The position numbers and the translations under genes are program-made. Positions 1 to 9,527 of a stretch of DNA of 33,402 bases are shown here, piece by piece (position 1 is the first letter of the stretch; each line of letters begins with the position of its first letter). Origin of the DNA: an uncultured Alphaproteobacteria bacterium (GTDB lineage: Bacteria > Pseudomonadota > Alphaproteobacteria > UBA7887); NCBI GenBank assembly GCA_902562525.1, contig CACETT010000011.1, positions 1 to 33,402 on the forward strand, in the 5' to 3' direction. The notes below the pieces were generated by a model. That model did not search any database, was not told where the DNA came from, and worked only from the letters and a program-made list of their open reading frames with translations.

Positions 1-2
1 GT

Positions 3-1103
3 GTTAATGGAGGGAACAAGTCTGTTGACCGCGTGGTTCCCTATGCTGTTTTGGCAGAGTTATCGCATCGTTGTCCGCTTCAGTGTCCGTATTGCTCAAA
101 CCCATTGGCGTTAGAAAAAGCCAGTAATGAATTAAGTACCGAGGATTGGACCCGAGTGATAGAGCAGGCCGCCGATATGGGGATCCTGCACGTACATTTT
201 TCTGGTGGGGAGCCAACCGTCCGGAAGGATCTGGAGATTTTGGTGGAGAAAGCGGCAGAGGTGGGTCTGTATAGTAACTTAATAACCTCTGCCGTGCTGC
301 TAGATCGGGATCGGCTTGAGGGTCTGCGGGATTTAGGCTTGGATCATGTGCAAATTAGTTTTCAAGGTACGACGCCTGAGATTGCCGACCGAGTGGCTGG
401 TTTCAAGGGGCATGAGAAAAAGCGTGTTGTGGCCCACTGGGTTAGGGAATTAGAAATGCCTCTCACTGTAAATGCCGTAATGCATCGGCAGAACTTGCAC
501 CAACTGGCTGATATGATCGAGATGGCCGTCGACCTAGGGGCGGAACGCCTTGAGGTAGCACAAGTTCAATACTATGGTTGGGCGCTTAAGAATAGAGCGG
601 CTTTTCTTCCGACTAGAACCCAGCTTGATGTGGCAACAGCCGCGGTTGAAGCGGCACGTGTTCGCTTAAAGGGAATACTAGCCATTGATTATGTGGTTCC
701 AGATTACTACGCACGAAGACCCAAGTCCTGTATGGGTGGGTGGGGACGGCAATTCTTAAATATATCCCCAGCAGGTAAGGTCCTTCCTTGCCATGCAGCG
801 GAGTCCATTGATGGGCTAACATTTGATTCTGTGAAGGAGAAAGACCTTGCCTGGATTTGGGAAAAGTCAGAGGCATTTAATTTATATAGAGGAACCAGTT
901 GGATGCCTGAACCATGCCAATCCTGCGACCGACGGGAGATTGATTGGGGTGGCTGCCGTTGTCAGGCGTTTGCCCTTACTGGAGATGCTGCAAACACAGA
1001 CCCTGCCTGCCAATTTTCGCCTCATCGTGGTGTATTAGAGATGCCGGTCCAGGAGGCAGACAACGAGGCACCAGAGTTTATTTATCGTCGAATTGGTGGT
1101 TGA
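3..1103 (+). CDS. pqqE: PQQ biosynthesis radical SAM protein PqqE (5' end at or beyond window edge)
   Basis: PqqE is the radical SAM enzyme that, with the chaperone PqqD, forms the Glu-Tyr carbon-carbon cross-link in the PqqA peptide, the first step of pyrroloquinoline quinone synthesis. The sequence shows the 4Fe-4S SAM motif CPLQCPYC (CX3CX2C), the SGGEP motif, and a C-terminal SPASM region with cysteines around KVLPCHAAE, PEPCQSCD and GGCRCQAF. The frame stays open to the window edge. The first in-window start is GTG at 33, but the nearest GGAGG (10-14) is too far from it and no other start codon lies between, so translation may begin upstream. A TAA at 5-7 in another frame could be the end of an upstream gene such as pqqD, which I cannot confirm. 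The rest of the pqq operon lies outside. Family assignment is very sure; the N-terminus is not. Confidence 0.93.
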   Translation, partial: VNGGNKSVDRVVPYAVLAELSHRCPLQCPYCSNPLALEKASNELSTEDWTRVIEQAADMGILHVHFSGGEPTVRKDLEILVEKAAEVGLYSNLITSAVLLDRDRLEGLRDLGLDHVQISFQGTTPEIADRVAGFKGHEKKRVVAHWVRELEMPLTVNAVMHRQNLHQLADMIEMAVDLGAERLEVAQVQYYGWALKNRAAFLPTRTQLDVATAAVEAARVRLKGILAIDYVVPDYYARRPKSCMGGWGRQFLNISPAGKVLPCHAAESIDGLTFDSVKEKDLAWIWEKSEAFNLYRGTSWMPEPCQSCDRREIDWGGCRCQAFALTGDAANTDPACQFSPHRGVLEMPVQEADNEAPEFIYRRIGG

Positions 1104-1157
1104 AGTTACGGAACTTCTGCTGTCACTCGAGCCCTCTGTCTCAGGGTCCAACCGGTT

Positions 1158-2363
1158 CTAACCTTCCCCGGGTACGACAAAAATTTGTCCTGGATAAATT
1201 AGGGATGGATCTCTGATTTGCTCTTGGTTTGCTACAAAGATTGTAGTGTAGCGAATTCCTTGACCATAAAGTCGTCGCGCTATGCGCCACAAACTGTTTC
1301 CAGGTTGGACCACTACTAGCCCTTCCCCTTCGGCCGGTCTTTCAAAGGAAGCCATGGAAAACGGGGTTTCTAAACGAGATATCACGTTGCCTGCAAGATC
1401 AAGTTGGTCGATCCGAAGGTTATATAAGCCGGTCTGCACTTGATCTTCGGGAGTGAGCTGCCAAGTGCCGTCTGGGTTGACTTTTGCTATACCAATTAGT
1501 TGATTATTGATATAGGCCCGAATTTCTCTATCGGGTAGTCCCTGACCGGAGAAATCAATTTGACCCGTTGCGTCGTAGTTAAGGATGTCTAATGTCAGCG
1601 CCCGTTCCGCTGTTAGTCCCTCAGCTATTTGCTTGCCTTGAAGAATTTGGTCAAGGCCTTGTCCATCACGGGTCATCAGAACAGCTACAGGATTGCTAGC
1701 TTTATCTTCCATGCTCTCTTCAGCCAGTGTAACTTTTTCAGGGACGATTGCCACCACGACTTTTGCAGAGTGAGCTTCTCCTCCTGAGGGAGTTGTCGAC
1801 ACAAGATCAATTTCTTGCACCCCCTCAGCAAGACTGTCTTCGGGTATGAAGACCCATTCTCCATTTGCGTCAGCAGTCGTCGCGCCAATTGTTTTGCCAT
1901 TTACCCGGATCTGTACCGTGGCTCCTGGTTCTGCACGGCCTGCAAAAACCGCTTGTCCATCGGGATTGATGGTTACAACATCGAAACTGGGGATGGTCAT
2001 CCCATCACTGGGCTCCTCAGCTCGCTCTGTCACTTTTACGCCGCTATCTTGGTTTTCGCCCTGGTTGAGTTGAGTGGTAGTCGTTGAGTTTTCTTGACTT
2101 GGCTCAGTGGGCGAAACGTCAGATTCCACTGGTCTATTCGGTGGGATTAAAGCTCTTTCCTCTAATGGGGCTTCAGTTGGAGCTGGGGCTGGCCGATTAT
2201 GAAGAAAGAGCCATCCAGCTCCTAACAGCAGCAACAAGCCTACTGCTATTCCTTTTTGGACAGCGGTTACCCCTTGAGGCCCTGGTCCCCCGGTACTTTC
2301 TGATGGTTTAGTTTCTGAATCTGACACGTCTACTAATTTATCCTGAGTTGAAGGAAGGTGCAA
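1158..2363 (-). CDS. Membrane-anchored LysM domain protein with Ig-like repeats
   Basis: Predicted cell-envelope protein of 401 residues. A short polar N-terminus is followed by one hydrophobic segment (about residues 37-55) that probably anchors it in the inner membrane. A Pro/Glu/Thr/Gln-rich linker follows, then two bacterial Ig-like modules (about 125-210 and 250-345, each with phrases such as VNGKTIG or INNQLIG followed by NGEW or DGTW). A C-terminal LysM domain (about 349-398; PGNSLWRIARRLYG and YPGQIFVVP) should bind peptidoglycan. The start used is TTG, with AAGG five bases upstream; it lies 17 bases after the stop of the membrane protein gene 2380-3231, so the two are probably co-transcribed. 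This architecture is common in alphaproteobacteria, but its exact role is unknown. No catalytic domain is visible. Confidence 0.85.
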   Translation of the reverse strand: MHLPSTQDKLVDVSDSETKPSESTGGPGPQGVTAVQKGIAVGLLLLLGAGWLFLHNRPAPAPTEAPLEERALIPPNRPVESDVSPTEPSQENSTTTTQLNQGENQDSGVKVTERAEEPSDGMTIPSFDVVTINPDGQAVFAGRAEPGATVQIRVNGKTIGATTADANGEWVFIPEDSLAEGVQEIDLVSTTPSGGEAHSAKVVVAIVPEKVTLAEESMEDKASNPVAVLMTRDGQGLDQILQGKQIAEGLTAERALTLDILNYDATGQIDFSGQGLPDREIRAYINNQLIGIAKVNPDGTWQLTPEDQVQTGLYNLRIDQLDLAGNVISRLETPFSMASFERPAEGEGLVVVQPGNSLWRIARRLYGQGIRYTTIFVANQEQIRDPSLIYPGQIFVVPGEG

Positions 2364-2379
2364 TCGGCCTTGTTGATCT

Positions 2380-3231
2380 CTAGTAATAAGGCTCTTGAAA
2401 TTGGCGCAATAGGAACGATAGTAAATAGCATAGGATCAGATTCCCTAAACATATAACCAGCAGTGTGATCCTATAAACTGTTGTTTTCAAATAATTATTC
2501 CCGAATAATTTTGAGAGCATGCTATCCAAAAATAGAATCCCAAATGCTGGTACTACCGAGAATCGCCATACGTCTTCATACAGGAGTATTTGGCTCATAA
2601 GTAGTAATATTGGTCCGAAAAAGACATAAATTAATATCCAGCTTGGGCGAATTTGTCCTGGCAGGCCTGAATAAATTAAAAGTGCTGCTGCACAGGATCC
2701 GATTGCTAGGGATTGTTGGGCAATAGAAAGCGATCCGTTGGTCCCAGCCAATAATGACATCGTTATGGCGATATAAGCACAGCACCATAAGCTAGATTTT
2801 TGTCCGTATGCTAGGGGTGCTAGTTTGGACGTGGCTATATGCCACAGTAGAAATATGCCGAGGGTCATTGGTACGACAGTGCCGGGTTCTCTTAAGATTC
2901 CTGGCACAGCTAGCAAGCATACACTTGTTGTCCCAACCAGTTGGAATAGAGGCTTTGCAGATTTGAAGGGTAGGGAATCCGCGATAATGCCAGCCACCGT
3001 AAACGCTATGACTAGGAAAAAAACTTTTTGGCTGCTCGTCCTAGCGGGGAAAGGCGGAAAACCAAATGTTAATAAGTAACTTCCAAGAATTCCTAGGCCT
3101 ACGACGACTGCAATATTGGCATTTCTCCAAGTCTGGTTGGGTATTCTTAGGGCAAGACCTGTCATCAATAATATGGCTAGAAAAGGAAGTGCTAAGCTTT
3201 GTGCGAGGGGATGATAAATTGCGGTCAACAT
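2380..3231 (-). CDS. Unknown polytopic membrane protein
   Basis: I do not recognise this family. It is 283 residues long and almost entirely hydrophobic, with roughly nine to ten predicted membrane segments (for example near 10-30, 38-57, 68-86, 117-135, 196-217 and 253-275) joined by short loops. There are few charged residues inside the membrane segments and no obvious transporter signature or catalytic motif. The start is ATG with no Shine-Dalgarno sequence. A perfect TATAAT lies only nine bases upstream, so the message could be nearly leaderless. It precedes the LysM protein gene on the same strand, which hints at a cell-envelope role, but that is inference. Coding potential is supported by the long uninterrupted hydrophobic frame and the tight spacing to its neighbour. 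Confidence 0.75.
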   Translation of the reverse strand: MLTAIYHPLAQSLALPFLAILLMTGLALRIPNQTWRNANIAVVVGLGILGSYLLTFGFPPFPARTSSQKVFFLVIAFTVAGIIADSLPFKSAKPLFQLVGTTSVCLLAVPGILREPGTVVPMTLGIFLLWHIATSKLAPLAYGQKSSLWCCAYIAITMSLLAGTNGSLSIAQQSLAIGSCAAALLIYSGLPGQIRPSWILIYVFFGPILLLMSQILLYEDVWRFSVVPAFGILFLDSMLSKLFGNNYLKTTVYRITLLVICLGNLILCYLLSFLLRQFQEPYY

Positions 3232-3240
3232 GTTTTAATG

Positions 3241-3246
3241 ATTATA
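3241..3246 (-). promoter_or_regulatory. Perfect -10 hexamer very close to the membrane-protein start
   Basis: On the minus strand the hexamer reads TATAAT and ends ten bases before the ATG at 3231, which predicts a transcript with little or no 5' leader. A TTGACA lies upstream, but only 12 bases away, too short for a normal sigma-70 spacer, so the -35 partner is unclear. Confidence 0.35.
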
Positions 3247-3290
3247 ACAATGTTTTGTTGTCAATGAATGCGGTACCTTGGTCTATAGGG

Positions 3291-3308
3291 TTTCAGCCGT
3301 TACTGAAA
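3291..3308. promoter_or_regulatory. Operator-like inverted repeat between divergent genes
   Basis: TTTCAG and CTGAAA form perfect 6-bp arms around a 6-base centre (CCGTTA). The site sits in the 148-base gap between the divergent membrane-protein and LOG-family genes, where a dimeric regulator could act. No T tract follows it, so it is not a terminator. The regulator is unknown and a chance dyad cannot be excluded. Confidence 0.3.
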
Positions 3309-3379
3309 TTAAACTGGAGTATAAAACGTATAGGCTACCATTAGATCATACCTAATAAAAAGTTTTTGGGAGGACCTCG

Positions 3380-3913
3380 TTGAAAAGGCTCGGAGTGTTT
3401 TGTGGTTCACGTGATGGTGGCAGGGAATCCTACGGTTCTCTTGCCAGAGAACTAGGAAAGTCTCTGGCCTGCCGCAGTGTAGGGTTGGTTTATGGAGGCG
3501 GACGTGCAGGTTTAATGGGGACTCTAGCCAATAGTGTCCTTGAGAACAATGGGGATGTATTGGGGGTTATCCCAAAATTTCTCTGTCGTCCTGAGGTAGT
3601 TCATAAGGGTTTGACCAGTCTAAAGGTTGTAAAAGATATGCACGAACGGAAGAGGTTAATGTATGATTCGGCGGATGCCTTTGCAGTGTTGCCCGGTGGC
3701 CTGGGAACTCTAGATGAGGCTGTGGAGATAATAAATTGGGCCCATCTTAGCCTTCATCAAAAACCGATTTGTTTGTTGGATGTTGATGGCTATTGGTCAT
3801 TATTTTGCGAGTTTCTCTCAACCACTGGTAGAGAAGGATTCTCGGATCTGGGAGACAAAGGTTTATACTCAGTTGCCGAAGATCCTGGCCAGATGTTAGA
3901 TTTGTTGTTATGA
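3380..3913 (+). CDS. LOG family protein (cytokinin riboside 5'-monophosphate phosphoribohydrolase-like)
   Basis: Rossmann-like LOG/TIGR00730 family protein of 177 residues. Members hydrolyse nucleoside 5'-monophosphates (AMP or cytokinin nucleotides) to base and ribose 5-phosphate, in the cytoplasm. Visible hallmarks are CGS near residues 8-10, GGGRAGLMG at 39-47, the R-K-R-L-M segment near 90-94, and the family signature PGGLGTLDE at 105-113, which carries the catalytic Glu. The start is TTG, with a good GGGAGG six bases upstream (3368-3373). It stands alone in front of icd, with 156 bases between them. In bacteria the physiological substrate is often unclear; nucleotide salvage or turnover is likely, and a plant-hormone role should not be assumed. 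Confidence 0.9.
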   Translation: MKRLGVFCGSRDGGRESYGSLARELGKSLACRSVGLVYGGGRAGLMGTLANSVLENNGDVLGVIPKFLCRPEVVHKGLTSLKVVKDMHERKRLMYDSADAFAVLPGGLGTLDEAVEIINWAHLSLHQKPICLLDVDGYWSLFCEFLSTTGREGFSDLGDKGLYSVAEDPGQMLDLLL

Positions 3914-3947
3914 GAATTCGTGTTTAGGGATAATCGGGTGCCCTACG

Positions 3948-3968
3948 TTGCTAGTTATATGTTAGCAA
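3948..3968 (+). other. Hairpin downstream of the LOG gene
   Basis: TTGCTA and TAGCAA form a perfect 6-bp stem around a 9-base AT-rich loop, 35 bases after the LOG gene stop. No T tract follows, so it is a weak candidate for an intrinsic terminator or an mRNA 3' end stabiliser. Confidence 0.3.
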
Positions 3969-3981
3969 TGGTGTCAGGGAC

Positions 3982-4009
3982 TTAGGAGAGCTCCTCTAAC
4001 AGCTATAAT
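3982..4009 (+). promoter_or_regulatory. Probable icd promoter with overlapping dyad
   Basis: A perfect TATAAT at 4004-4009 lies 16 bases after TTAGGA (3982-3987), a poor -35. An imperfect 18-bp dyad (3982-3999: TTAG arm, GAGCTC core, CTAA arm) overlaps the -35 region, consistent with a regulator binding site. The transcript would carry a leader of about 55 bases to the icd ATG. Confidence 0.5.
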
Positions 4010-4069
4010 AGGAATTTGGCTCGATCTTCCGGGGAGAGCCTGGTTTGGTCGTAAGGAGAAATTTGACAC

Positions 4070-5284
4070 ATGCAGAAAATTAAAGTGCTTAATCCAGTCG
4101 TTGAGGTAGATGGCGATGAGATGACCCGTGTAATTTGGAAGTTTATTAAGGAGAAGTTAATTCTTCCATATTTAGATATTGATATTAAGTATTTTGATCT
4201 TGGCATTGGTGAAAGGGATGCGACAAATGACCAGGTTACTGTCGCTGCCGCAGAGGCAATTAAGGAGCATCGGGTAGGAATTAAATGTGCCACTATTACG
4301 CCCGATGAGGTTCGGGTTGAGGAGTTCGGTTTAAAGCGTATGTACCGATCCCCAAATGGGACGATCCGCAATATTCTTGGAGGTACGGTATTTAGGCAAC
4401 CAATACTGTGTTCTAACGTTCCTCGCCTTGTTCCCGGTTGGAGGAAGCCGATAGTTATTGGTCGTCACGCCTTTGGCGATCAGTATAGGGCAACTGATAT
4501 CCCTATTCCTGGGCCTGGTAAAGTCGTCATGCGATATGAGCCAGCTGATGGAGGCGAAGTAATAGAGCAGGAGGTCTTTGATTTTGAGGGAACAGGCGTC
4601 GCACTGGCGATGTATAATCTCGATGAGTCAATCAGAGGGTTTGCCCGTGCCTCCCTGAATTACGGCCTTGAATTAGGGTGGCCCGTATACATGTCCACGA
4701 AAAACACAATCCTCAAGGTGTATGATGGGCGCTTCAAAGACATCTTTGAAAAAGTCTATGAGGAAGAATTTAAAGAGCGTTTTGTTGAACAAGGTCTCAC
4801 TTATGAGCACAGATTGATAGATGATATGGTCGCTGCTGCTCTCAAATGGGATGGAGGTTTTGTCTGGGCTTGCAAAAATTATGATGGGGATGTGCAGTCG
4901 GATACTGTAGCGCAGGGATTCGGATCACTGGGACTAATGACTTCTGTATTAATGACGCCAGATGGAAATGTTGTAGAAGCAGAGGCGGCGCATGGGACTG
5001 TAACCCGACACTTTAGAGAACACCAAGCTGGTAGAGAGACTTCTACCAACCCAATTGCTTCTATTTTTGCTTGGACAAGAGGTCTCTATCACAGGGGTAG
5101 ATTTGATGAAACGTCATCAGTTCAACATTTTGCAAATACATTAGAGGAGGTCTGTATAGAAACTGTGGAATCAGGCCTAATGACAAAGGACTTAGCCTTA
5201 CTTGTTGGGCCCAGCCAGGAGTGGCTATCTACAAGTCAATTTTTGGATGCCTTAGATGATAGATTGCGGAACAAATTCGCTTAA
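4070..5284 (+). CDS. icd: Isocitrate dehydrogenase, NADP-dependent
   Basis: Converts isocitrate to 2-oxoglutarate and CO2 with NADP+ in the TCA cycle, as a cytoplasmic homodimer. The 404-residue protein belongs to the eukaryotic-like type II group common in alphaproteobacteria: it opens with [16 protein letters not shown], has the substrate-binding SPNGTIRN segment near residues 94-101, and carries the late Asp/Mg region [19 protein letters not shown] and the NADP-binding [10 protein letters not shown]. Length is normal for the group. The start is ATG, with AAGGAG about 12 bases upstream. It has its own TATAAT-type promoter and an intrinsic terminator, so it is probably a monocistronic gene. 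Confidence 0.97.
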   Translation: MQKIKVLNPVVEVDGDEMTRVIWKFIKEKLILPYLDIDIKYFDLGIGERDATNDQVTVAAAEAIKEHRVGIKCATITPDEVRVEEFGLKRMYRSPNGTIRNILGGTVFRQPILCSNVPRLVPGWRKPIVIGRHAFGDQYRATDIPIPGPGKVVMRYEPADGGEVIEQEVFDFEGTGVALAMYNLDESIRGFARASLNYGLELGWPVYMSTKNTILKVYDGRFKDIFEKVYEEEFKERFVEQGLTYEHRLIDDMVAAALKWDGGFVWACKNYDGDVQSDTVAQGFGSLGLMTSVLMTPDGNVVEAEAAHGTVTRHFREHQAGRETSTNPIASIFAWTRGLYHRGRFDETSSVQHFANTLEEVCIETVESGLMTKDLALLVGPSQEWLSTSQFLDALDDRLRNKFA

Positions 5285-5292
5285 CGAAGTTA

Positions 5293-5316
5293 GTGGAATC
5301 TCCGCCAATTTTTTTT
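5293..5316 (+). terminator. Rho-independent terminator of icd
   Basis: Stem GTGGA/TCCGC (one G-U pair) with a 3-base loop, followed after CAA by eight Ts (5309-5316). It begins nine bases after the icd stop, and its T tract runs into the stop codon of the convergent alaS gene. Confidence 0.65.
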
Positions 5317-7963
5317 AGAGAGTTTTTAGCATCTCCTCCAGAGCTTTCAACGTCTTGCCAGTTGCTTCGACATTAGGCCCCCCCGCTTGAGCTAAATCTC
5401 GCCTCCCTCCACCCCCTTGACCTCCAAGAATAGTGGCACCCTTGCGAACAAACTCTACCGCATCGTACCGTGTTGTAAGATCTTCTGTTACACCGATAAC
5501 CAGCCCAACCTTTCCATCAGTGACAGATACAAGGGCGACTACGCCCGATCCTATTTTTTGCTTCATGTTATCTGCAAGTCCTCGGAGCTCTTTCGGAGGA
5601 ATTCCATCAATCTGCTGTGCTAAAAAATCAGTGTCACCAATCCGTTTCGGCTTACTTTCTGACTTGCCTCCAGACCCACTTCCCAGGCTAGCTTGCCTGG
5701 CGGCAGCTAGGTCCTTCTCTAGTTTTCTTTTTTCATCGAGTAGTGTGTGCACTCGTTCATTAATATCGGCCGTGCCAACACGCAGCGCATCAGCGGTATG
5801 CCGAAGTAGAGCATCTTTTTGTTGAAACAGCTCTATAGCTTCTAGCCCCGTAACGGCTTCGATTCTTCGGATGCCAGACCCTACGGCTGTTTCATTAAAA
5901 ATAAACAGGGACCCAATATCACCTGTACGTTCAACGTGGGTCCCGCCGCAAAGTTCTCTTGAATAATGGTCTTCGTCCTCGTGCCCGATTGTTACTACTC
6001 TAACTTCTGCGCCGTATTTTTCACCAAATAGGGCCAAGGCACCACCAGAAATTGCTTGATCAGGTGTCATCAAAAGTGTCTGAACAGGACTATTTCGGAG
6101 AATCTCTGTATTGACCTCTAGTTGTATTTCCTGCAACTCATCGGGGGAAATGGGTTTCGGGTGGCTAAGGTCAAATCGCAATCGTCCAGGACTTACTAGT
6201 GAACCCTTTTGAGCCACATGATCGCCGAGATGGTTTCTTAGTGCAGCGTGTAAAAGGTGTGTCGCCGAGTGATTCCGTCGAGCAGCATTTCTTTTTTCAG
6301 GGTTCACCTGTAGATCGACAATATTGCCTGGAGATAAAGTTCCTGCTTTGATCGTGCCTATATGTATTATTAAGTCTTCAGCCTTTTTCACGGTTTTGGT
6401 GACATCAATGTGTAGGCCATTTGGGTTTGATATGGTTCCCATATCTCCAACCTGCCCCCCAGATTCCCCATAGAAGGGTGTTTGATTGACCAAAACCATG
6501 ACGGGTGCTCCGGCCGCCGCTGCATCGACAATATTTTGGTCTGAAATTACGGCAAGCACAGCCGCCTCTGTCGAAGTAGTTGTATAACCCAAAAACTCAC
6601 TGGCTCCATGCATCTGTTTCAAGTCAAACCACATTTGCTCCGTTGCTTGATCACCGGATCCTGACCAGTTGCTTTTAGCGAGTGCGCGCTGCTTGTCCAT
6701 TGCTTTGTCAAACTCTATGCGGTCGACGGTACGGCCCTGCTGCCGAAGGGCGTCTTCCGTTAAATCCAGGGGGAATCCATAGGTATCGTACAGTTGGAAA
6801 GCAATTTCTCCGGGAAGTTCTTGGTCGGAGTGGAGTTTGCTTGTCGCTTCCTCCAGTAGGCGCATACCTCTTCCTAAAGTCTCTCTGAAACGGCTTTCTT
6901 CAAGCTTAAGTGTCTCTGAAATGAGCGACTGGGCCCGAAGGAGTTCCGGAAATGCCTCCGACATTTCTTGAACAAGGGTGGGCACTAATTTCCACATGAG
7001 AGGTTCAGGAACGTCCATTAGGTGGGCGTGCCGCATTGCCCTCCGCATTATTCGTCGCAGGACATATCCCCTTCCTTCATTAGAAGGCATGACACCGTCT
7101 GCTATAAGAAAGCTCGTAGCCCGAAGGTGGTCTGCAATTACTCTATGGGATGCAGAAAAGTGGTTTAGGCCGTGTGTTGAGCTTTTCTCCTTCGATTCAT
7201 TAATCAAGCTTTCAAATAGATCGATCTCATAGTTATCGTGTACACCTTGCAGTATGGCGGCTATCCTTTCCAAGCCCATACCAGTATCGATGGCAGGATT
7301 TGGTAAATCAGTGCGAGTCCCATCCGACTTCTGGTCGAACTGCATGAACACTAGGTTCCAGATTTCTACGAACCTATCGCCATCTTGGTCGGGGCTTCCG
7401 GGAGGTCCGCCCGGTATATGATCACCATGATCATAAAAAATTTCCGAGCATGGGCCGCATGGGCCGGTGTCTCCCATGGCCCAGAAATTGTCATTGGTGT
7501 CTATTCGAATAATTCGTTCTGCGGGTAATCCTGAGATTTTTCTCCAGAGATTAAAGGCTTCATCATCTGTGTGATAAACGGTAACTAGAAGGCGATCAGC
7601 GGGTAGTTCAAATATCCCGTTAACTAATTTCCAGGCGAGTAGGATGGCATGCTCTTTAAAGTAATCCCCAAAAGAGAAATTACCTAGCATTTCAAAGAAT
7701 GTATGGTGTCGTGCCGTATAGCCCACATTATCTAAATCATTGTGCTTGCCTCCTGCCCGGACACATTTTTGGCTTGTGGTAGCTCGGGGTGCTGTCCGTT
7801 GCTCGGTCCCTGTGAAGATGTTTTTAAACTGAACCATCCCTGCATTAGTGAAGAGAAGTGTGGGGTCATTATGAGGAACCAAGGGACTGGACGGGAGAAT
7901 CGTATGAGCGTTCTCCTCAAAGAAATTCAAGAAAGTAGAACGTATATCTTTTGTGCTTGGCAT
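5315..7963 (-). CDS. alaS: Alanyl-tRNA synthetase
   Basis: Class II synthetase that charges tRNA-Ala and edits mischarged Ser/Gly-tRNA-Ala. It has 882 residues, full length for the bacterial enzyme. The N-terminal catalytic core begins with the typical [20 protein letters not shown] and [15 protein letters not shown]. The editing domain carries the zinc ligands HSATH (about residue 565) and CGGTH (about 670). The C-Ala domain ends in the Gly-rich [16 protein letters not shown]. The start ATG has AGGT upstream. It lies downstream of recA on the same strand with a 267-base gap, an order widely conserved in alphaproteobacteria. The gap holds hairpins but no strong terminator, so partial read-through from recA is possible. 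It converges on icd with 30 bases between the stops. Confidence 0.98.
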   Translation of the reverse strand: MPSTKDIRSTFLNFFEENAHTILPSSPLVPHNDPTLLFTNAGMVQFKNIFTGTEQRTAPRATTSQKCVRAGGKHNDLDNVGYTARHHTFFEMLGNFSFGDYFKEHAILLAWKLVNGIFELPADRLLVTVYHTDDEAFNLWRKISGLPAERIIRIDTNDNFWAMGDTGPCGPCSEIFYDHGDHIPGGPPGSPDQDGDRFVEIWNLVFMQFDQKSDGTRTDLPNPAIDTGMGLERIAAILQGVHDNYEIDLFESLINESKEKSSTHGLNHFSASHRVIADHLRATSFLIADGVMPSNEGRGYVLRRIMRRAMRHAHLMDVPEPLMWKLVPTLVQEMSEAFPELLRAQSLISETLKLEESRFRETLGRGMRLLEEATSKLHSDQELPGEIAFQLYDTYGFPLDLTEDALRQQGRTVDRIEFDKAMDKQRALAKSNWSGSGDQATEQMWFDLKQMHGASEFLGYTTTSTEAAVLAVISDQNIVDAAAAGAPVMVLVNQTPFYGESGGQVGDMGTISNPNGLHIDVTKTVKKAEDLIIHIGTIKAGTLSPGNIVDLQVNPEKRNAARRNHSATHLLHAALRNHLGDHVAQKGSLVSPGRLRFDLSHPKPISPDELQEIQLEVNTEILRNSPVQTLLMTPDQAISGGALALFGEKYGAEVRVVTIGHEDEDHYSRELCGGTHVERTGDIGSLFIFNETAVGSGIRRIEAVTGLEAIELFQQKDALLRHTADALRVGTADINERVHTLLDEKRKLEKDLAAARQASLGSGSGGKSESKPKRIGDTDFLAQQIDGIPPKELRGLADNMKQKIGSGVVALVSVTDGKVGLVIGVTEDLTTRYDAVEFVRKGATILGGQGGGGRRDLAQAGGPNVEATGKTLKALEEMLKTL

Positions 7964-8107
7964 TTTTACACCTGCATCCCGTCCAAATTTTCGCAGCCGG
8001 CCAAAGACGAATTTGGTGTCGCGCAGGCCTTTAATATAGCGTTCTATAAATTAGCAGAGACTATAAACTGTTGAGAGGAGCAGTGTCTAGGTGAGGTGAC
8101 AGGCTTA

Positions 8108-8160
8108 GGCTAGCTTTAGCCCAAGATTATTTAAAACTTGCCCTTTGGCAGGAGAAAGGC
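8108..8160 (-). terminator. Hairpins in the recA-alaS gap, possible weak terminator
   Basis: Reading the minus strand, a stem CCTTT/AAAGG (8142-8159) is followed by a short T-rich run (8132-8138), and then by a second hairpin, GGCTA/TAGCC with a 4-base loop (8108-8121). The first resembles a weak intrinsic terminator of recA; the second has no T tract. The rest of the 267-base gap (7964-8230) is AT-rich and should hold the alaS promoter, but no convincing -35/-10 pair was found. Confidence 0.35.
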
Positions 8161-8230
8161 TCATCCAAAATCCCGTTCTATATTTATGGGTGAACGAGCT
8201 ATTCTCCTATTTTTTCTAGCCCATATATAT

Positions 8231-9319
8231 TCAACCTTTGGAAGCTTTAGTTTCGACCGTTTTTTCACCTACTTCTTCGATTGCCACACTGCTATCTGCT
8301 AGGCCTGCATTGATGCGGACGTTGGTTTCTATCTCAGCGGACACCTCAGGATGTTCTAATAGGTACTGTTTAGCGTTTTCTCGGCCCTGTCCTATCCTCT
8401 GATCGTTATAGGAGTACCATGATCCAGATTTTTCTATAGACCCATTTTTGGTCCCTATGTCTAATAGTTCACCAACCTTGGAAATGCCCTCGCCATACAT
8501 GATGTCAAATTCCACGGTTTTAAACGGTGGAGCTAACTTATTCTTGACGACTTTTACTCTCGTATGATTCCCAACAATTTCATCTCTATCTTTTATGGCG
8601 CCGATTCTTCTTATGTCTAAGCGAACAGATGAATAGAATTTAAGGGCATTGCCGCCTGTAGTGGTTTCTGGGTTGCCATACATTACGCCAATTTTCATGC
8701 GTATTTGGTTTATAAAAATTAGAGTACAGCGGGATTTTGCTATTGAACCAGTCAGCTTACGCAGAGCCTGGCTCATTAGACGAGCTTGTAGTCCCACATG
8801 GTGGTCACCCATCTCACCTTCTAATTCCGCTTTTGGAACTAGTGCAGCCACACTATCTACCACTAAAACATCGATAGCTCCCGATCTTACTAAGGTGTCA
8901 GCAATTTCAAGTGCCTGTTCGCCGGCGTCAGGTTGGGATATCAGTAACTCATCAGTATTTACATTGAGTTTTTTGGCATAGACCGGGTCAAGCGCGTGTT
9001 CAGCATCCACAAATGCACATGCCCCTCCTCTTTTCTGCGCTTCGGCTATTACATGTAGTGCTAGAGTAGTTTTCCCAGAGCTTTCCGGACCATAGATTTC
9101 AACAACCCGACCACGAGGTAATCCTCCTATACCTAATGCTATATCGAGCTCGATTGAGCCAGTTGGAATGACTTCAGTCTCAACCACCTTTTCATCTTGA
9201 CCGAGTTTCATGATTGAGCCTTTGCCAAACGCTCGCTCAATCTGGCTCAAGGCGGCATCAATTGCTTTTTCTTTGTCCATTTTTTCTGGGTCAACAACGC
9301 GTAATGATGGTTCCGACAT
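8231..9319 (-). CDS. recA: Recombinase RecA
   Basis: DNA-dependent ATPase that forms filaments on single-stranded DNA, drives strand exchange and triggers LexA self-cleavage. At 362 residues it is complete. It shows the Walker [10 protein letters not shown] (residues 77-85), the Walker B-like [10 protein letters not shown], the [22 protein letters not shown] loop region (L2), and an acidic C-terminal tail characteristic of the family. The start ATG is assigned by the usual [19 protein letters not shown]-type N-terminus. A LexA-like box lies 56-70 bases upstream. It is followed by alaS, as in many alphaproteobacteria. Confidence 0.99.
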   Translation of the reverse strand: MSEPSLRVVDPEKMDKEKAIDAALSQIERAFGKGSIMKLGQDEKVVETEVIPTGSIELDIALGIGGLPRGRVVEIYGPESSGKTTLALHVIAEAQKRGGACAFVDAEHALDPVYAKKLNVNTDELLISQPDAGEQALEIADTLVRSGAIDVLVVDSVAALVPKAELEGEMGDHHVGLQARLMSQALRKLTGSIAKSRCTLIFINQIRMKIGVMYGNPETTTGGNALKFYSSVRLDIRRIGAIKDRDEIVGNHTRVKVVKNKLAPPFKTVEFDIMYGEGISKVGELLDIGTKNGSIEKSGSWYSYNDQRIGQGRENAKQYLLEHPEVSAEIETNVRINAGLADSSVAIEEVGEKTVETKASKG

Positions 9320-9374
9320 TGGGTTGGGTTCCTTCTTATTTCATAGGCCTTGAAGCAATTCAATGGAAAGAAAT

Positions 9375-9389
9375 GTACCCGTTTTGTTC
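9375..9389 (-). promoter_or_regulatory. Candidate LexA (SOS) box upstream of recA
   Basis: On the minus strand the site reads GAAC, seven bases, GTAC. The alphaproteobacterial LexA box is GAAC-N7-GAAC (equivalently GTTC-N7-GTTC), so seven of the eight defined bases match. Its position, 56-70 bases upstream of the recA start, is where an SOS operator is expected. Confidence 0.45.
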
Positions 9390-9527
9390 TAACATGCAAG
9401 GAGTTATTTTAAACATCAGAAAAACAACGAGAAATTCAGGTATGTTCGTCATTTGTCCACCAGATTTGGTTTACGGCATTGATAATTGGTAGGATAGAGA
9501 TAGGGGCGGTCCAAGTCTTCAAAAGAA

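Noticed and set aside
33-35. GTG 33 as the certain start of pqqE
   Set aside because: The GGAGG lies about 18 bases away and the frame remains open to the window edge, so the start may be upstream.
3241-3268. TTGACA and TATAAT upstream of the membrane protein gene as one promoter
   Set aside because: They are only 12 bases apart on the minus strand, too close for sigma-70; only the -10 was kept.
5433-5825. Long reading frame on the plus strand inside alaS, and similar ones opposite other genes
   Set aside because: They lie wholly opposite well-identified genes, show no family resemblance and have composition expected of antisense shadows.
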